From NCBI RefSeq assembly GCF_000497755.1, contig NZ_AYOD01000016.1, forward strand, positions 1 through 64,000: DNA of 64,000 bases, in the 5' to 3' direction. Positions 61,834 to 64,000 of the stretch are shown here, piece after piece. A program made the position numbers and the translations under genes. This DNA comes from Aliihoeflea sp. 2WW (lineage in GTDB: Bacteria; Pseudomonadota; Alphaproteobacteria; Rhizobiales; Rhizobiaceae). Numbering within the stretch: the stretch's first letter is position 1; every line of letters starts with the position of its first letter. The notes beneath the pieces are model-generated. The model was not told the DNA's origin and made no database searches. It saw only the letters and a list, made by a program, of their open reading frames with translations.

Positions 61834-63044
61834 ATGCTGACTCAGCTCCGAGACAAAGCGGTTCCACAGTCTCTGACGGGGCATATGCTTGTCGATGCCT
61901 ACAGACTGCCCCGGGTGTTTGCCACGGGCCATATGATGACTTGGGGAGCAATCTCGTCGTCCACAAAGACTGCACGGCTACGAGCGATAGACAGTGTCTA
62001 CCGGGCTTTCGAGAAGCGAACAAAAGAAGATTGCCTTGACGACCTCATCAGCCGACAAGAAATAAACCGAATATCTGACACCTTGGAGGCATGGTACTTC
62101 GAGTTGAGCACTTCTGCGCAAGACCGACATGTCGACAACAAAAGAAGATGGAAGTACGCGATAGAATTTATAGTTTCGAGTGTTGAAGCCTCTTCACCAG
62201 CCCATCTCCTCGAGAACGAGGTCTATCAGCGCCGTCTCTCGCGCATTCGAGCGTTTGGAAAGATGAAGCTGGGAAACGGCACGCGGGCGTTTCGACCGCG
62301 CTCCATACCGGATTCGGTCATTGATGAAGTCTTTTCGATCATCGACCCCACGTCCGAGATGAACCCGTTTCGAACTGAAGCAACCGCATTCAGAAACTTC
62401 ACAATCGTGCTCATGGCGTATGAGCTTGGTTTGCGCCGGGGCGAAATGGCCATGTTACCGGTCGATGCGATCAAAGAGCAATTCGACGCACAATCAGGGC
62501 AACGCCGTCGCTGGATAACCATTGATAGCAATCATTATGAACGAGACGAGCGCTCAACGCGGCCGTCCCTGAAAACCAAAACGTCCCGACGTGTCTTACC
62601 AATAAGCCGCGCGCTTCTCCAGACGGTCAACGCCTACCGGAGTGACTTCCGCGGCAAGCCGGAACACTCTTTTCTATTGAACTCGAGTCAAGAAAAGCCG
62701 CTTGCCTTGCCAAGTCTAAATCTGGTTTTTGCCGTCCTTTCGAATTGCCTGTGCGCCAGGTCTCGATCAATAATTCACGAGACATGCGGTAAGCGACATT
62801 ATCTCCTCATGATTTTCGACACACGTCAGCCGTGCTTCGGATGAAGAGACTTATATCGGAAGGCAAGAGCATGCAGGAAGCAATCGAAGACCTTCGTGTA
62901 TTCTATGGCTGGTCAAAGAACTCTGATATGCCACAGCATTATGCTCGAGCCTATTTTGAAGGCGAACTCACCGAACTATCTAGCGAACGGATGGAACGTG
63001 CCATCGAATCTGCCCGCAATAGCTACGAAGGCAACAGAATATGA
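61834..63044 (+). pseudogene. Tyrosine recombinase (integrase), frameshifted
   Basis: Reading frame 61834-62844 encodes the N terminus and the first catalytic Arg (R201, YELGLRRGEM) plus the KTKTSRR hairpin lysine. The rest continues in another frame: ATLSPHDFRHTSAV carries the catalytic HxxR, and the nucleophile Tyr is in MPQHYARAYF (codon at 62940). A one-base deletion near 62791-62793 (GGTAAGCGAC) explains the split. Joined, the protein is about 402 residues, normal for the family. The gene overlaps the next one by 4 bases. It could be inactivated, a programmed shift, or a sequencing error. Confidence 0.8.
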
Positions 63045-64000
63045 ATCTCGTCCCGCACCACGTCTTCGAAGGAATTCTGTCACTGCACGCGCACACGGGA
63101 GAATACTCCTATCATGACAGGTACGACAATCAGACAAAGTACATCACGGATCCAGCAGCTAAGACATGGAATGTCGATATTAATGGCGTGCGAACGACCG
63201 TGGATTTCGGCAGCTTAGAATCTGATCTTGCTAGACTTTTCCAGTTATTTGCGATGTGGGGCTTGCAGCGTTTTGCACCTGCGACCGTATACGGCAATTT
63301 AAGCGATCTTATTAAGATGAGTCGCATCTGCAAGATTGCTTGTTTTGCTCCAGTGATAATGTCACGAAACGAGTTCACCAGAGCATGGACGCACGAAATA
63401 CGGCCTATATTTGATCGTCATCGCACCAGCGTGAGGTCGCTCAAGATGTGGTATCGGTTCCTCTCCCAGTCGGGTCAGGTATCGGTAGATTACGATTTCG
63501 ACCGATTATTGAGAGATCTTCCACATGCTGAGAGTGTTGGCTACCAGTCGGTACTATCTGGCCGGTTTAGAATGTCAGGAGAAGATGAGCGGAATATTAT
63601 TCACCATCTCGATGAATCAGCGCGTCATCCAGAACACTACGATGTCATCGAAAGCTGTATTCTTATAGCAACTTATACGCATGGCATGCGTCCTATCCAA
63701 CAGGCTAAGTTGACTGTCCCCGACTTAACCGTGGTCGAAATATCTTCTAAAACTGATGTGCACGTTAAACTTCGCTACCACTCTGAGAAGCAACGAACCC
63801 CAGGATTAAGCAAAGGACTGGTGCGAAGTGTAAGGCGGGAGTGGTGCAATATCTTTATTGCTTTGCGTGAGCTTCGAGCGAGTGCAGCGTTCAGAATCCA
63901 TGACGGCGCTGTGCCAAATTCGCTTCTAGGACTGAACCCTCAGGAGATCAGCGAACTTATCAAGGCTGCGACCCAACGCATTACCGGACGCTCCATAAGT
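63041..64000 (+). CDS. Second recombinase-like gene, partial at window end
   Basis: Begins at ATG 63041 inside the stop of the preceding integrase (ATGA) and stays open for 320 codons to the window edge. The N terminus starts MNLVPHHVFEGILSLHAHTG. An arginine-containing stretch TYTHGMRPIQQAKLTVPDL resembles the first catalytic motif of tyrosine recombinases. Translational overlap with a first recombinase suggests a multi-recombinase module of the sort found as trios at the ends of genomic islands. The C terminus and any third gene lie outside this window. Confidence 0.65.
   Translation, partial: MNLVPHHVFEGILSLHAHTGEYSYHDRYDNQTKYITDPAAKTWNVDINGVRTTVDFGSLESDLARLFQLFAMWGLQRFAPATVYGNLSDLIKMSRICKIACFAPVIMSRNEFTRAWTHEIRPIFDRHRTSVRSLKMWYRFLSQSGQVSVDYDFDRLLRDLPHAESVGYQSVLSGRFRMSGEDERNIIHHLDESARHPEHYDVIESCILIATYTHGMRPIQQAKLTVPDLTVVEISSKTDVHVKLRYHSEKQRTPGLSKGLVRSVRREWCNIFIALRELRASAAFRIHDGAVPNSLLGLNPQEISELIKAATQRITGRSIS

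Noticed and set aside
1-64000. tRNA, rRNA or CRISPR loci
   Set aside because: I scanned for T-loop-like GGTTCGAATCC patterns, rRNA signatures and regularly spaced repeats on both strands and found none that hold up outside coding sequence.

Overview
The window reads as chromosome of a high-GC alphaproteobacterium, most likely of the order Hyphomicrobiales (Rhizobiales). The signs are the block RNA helicase - S4 protein - fdxA - carD - rpoH, a PhaR/PhaA/PhaB set, a rhizobial-type pyruvate carboxylase, and small families typical of the order (DUF1013/TrcR, BA14K, DUF1192, DUF465, DUF6481, DUF3309). Family and genus cannot be fixed from the sequence alone. Most genes are housekeeping, tightly spaced and high in GC; three stretches (about 38.9-41.2 kb, 55.9-56.9 kb and 61.3 kb to the end) have lower GC and accessory content.

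0-9 kb: a TetR regulator diverges from a periplasmic molybdenum hydroxylase (IorA/IorB type) with a diheme cytochrome c, followed by an RND efflux pair and a tiny membrane protein. 9-21.5 kb: a LysR regulator diverging from an epimerase, an MFS carrier, an SH3 protein, pyruvate carboxylase, gamma-glutamyltransferase and the PHA genes phaR, phaA and phaB (no phaC here). 22-31 kb: SUV3-like helicase, S4 protein, FdxA, CarD, an IS110-family insertion, RpoH and an M48 lipoprotein protease. 31-39 kb: thiBPQ thiamine importer under a TPP riboswitch, class I aldolase, an SGNH hydrolase, a small membrane protein and PrpE. 39-42.4 kb: accessory region with a Fic toxin and its antitoxin-like partner, a two-gene unit of unknown function, a structured RNA/short ORF locus, an IS1595 remnant and palindromic repeats. 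42.4-55.9 kb: SDR, glyoxalase-like protein with a WYL regulator, many small conserved proteins, L,D-transpeptidase, quinone oxidoreductase, MFS/ArsR and purEK. 55.9-61.2 kb: a HEPN-domain gene, rpmJ, a TPR protein, an alpha/beta hydrolase and a PAS-GGDEF-EAL protein. 61.3 kb to the end: the start of an integrated element with two overlapping tyrosine-recombinase genes, the first frameshifted.

The strongest find is the IS110 element at 27048-28151. It has split a palindromic intergenic repeat, and its 156-base leader folds into what looks like a complete bridge RNA. The target loop carries guides for TGGGTC-CC-GGATA, which matches the interrupted repeat and is present intact 33 bases away. The donor loop carries guides for both ends of the element, which fixes the ends to the base with a CC core (GG on the + strand).
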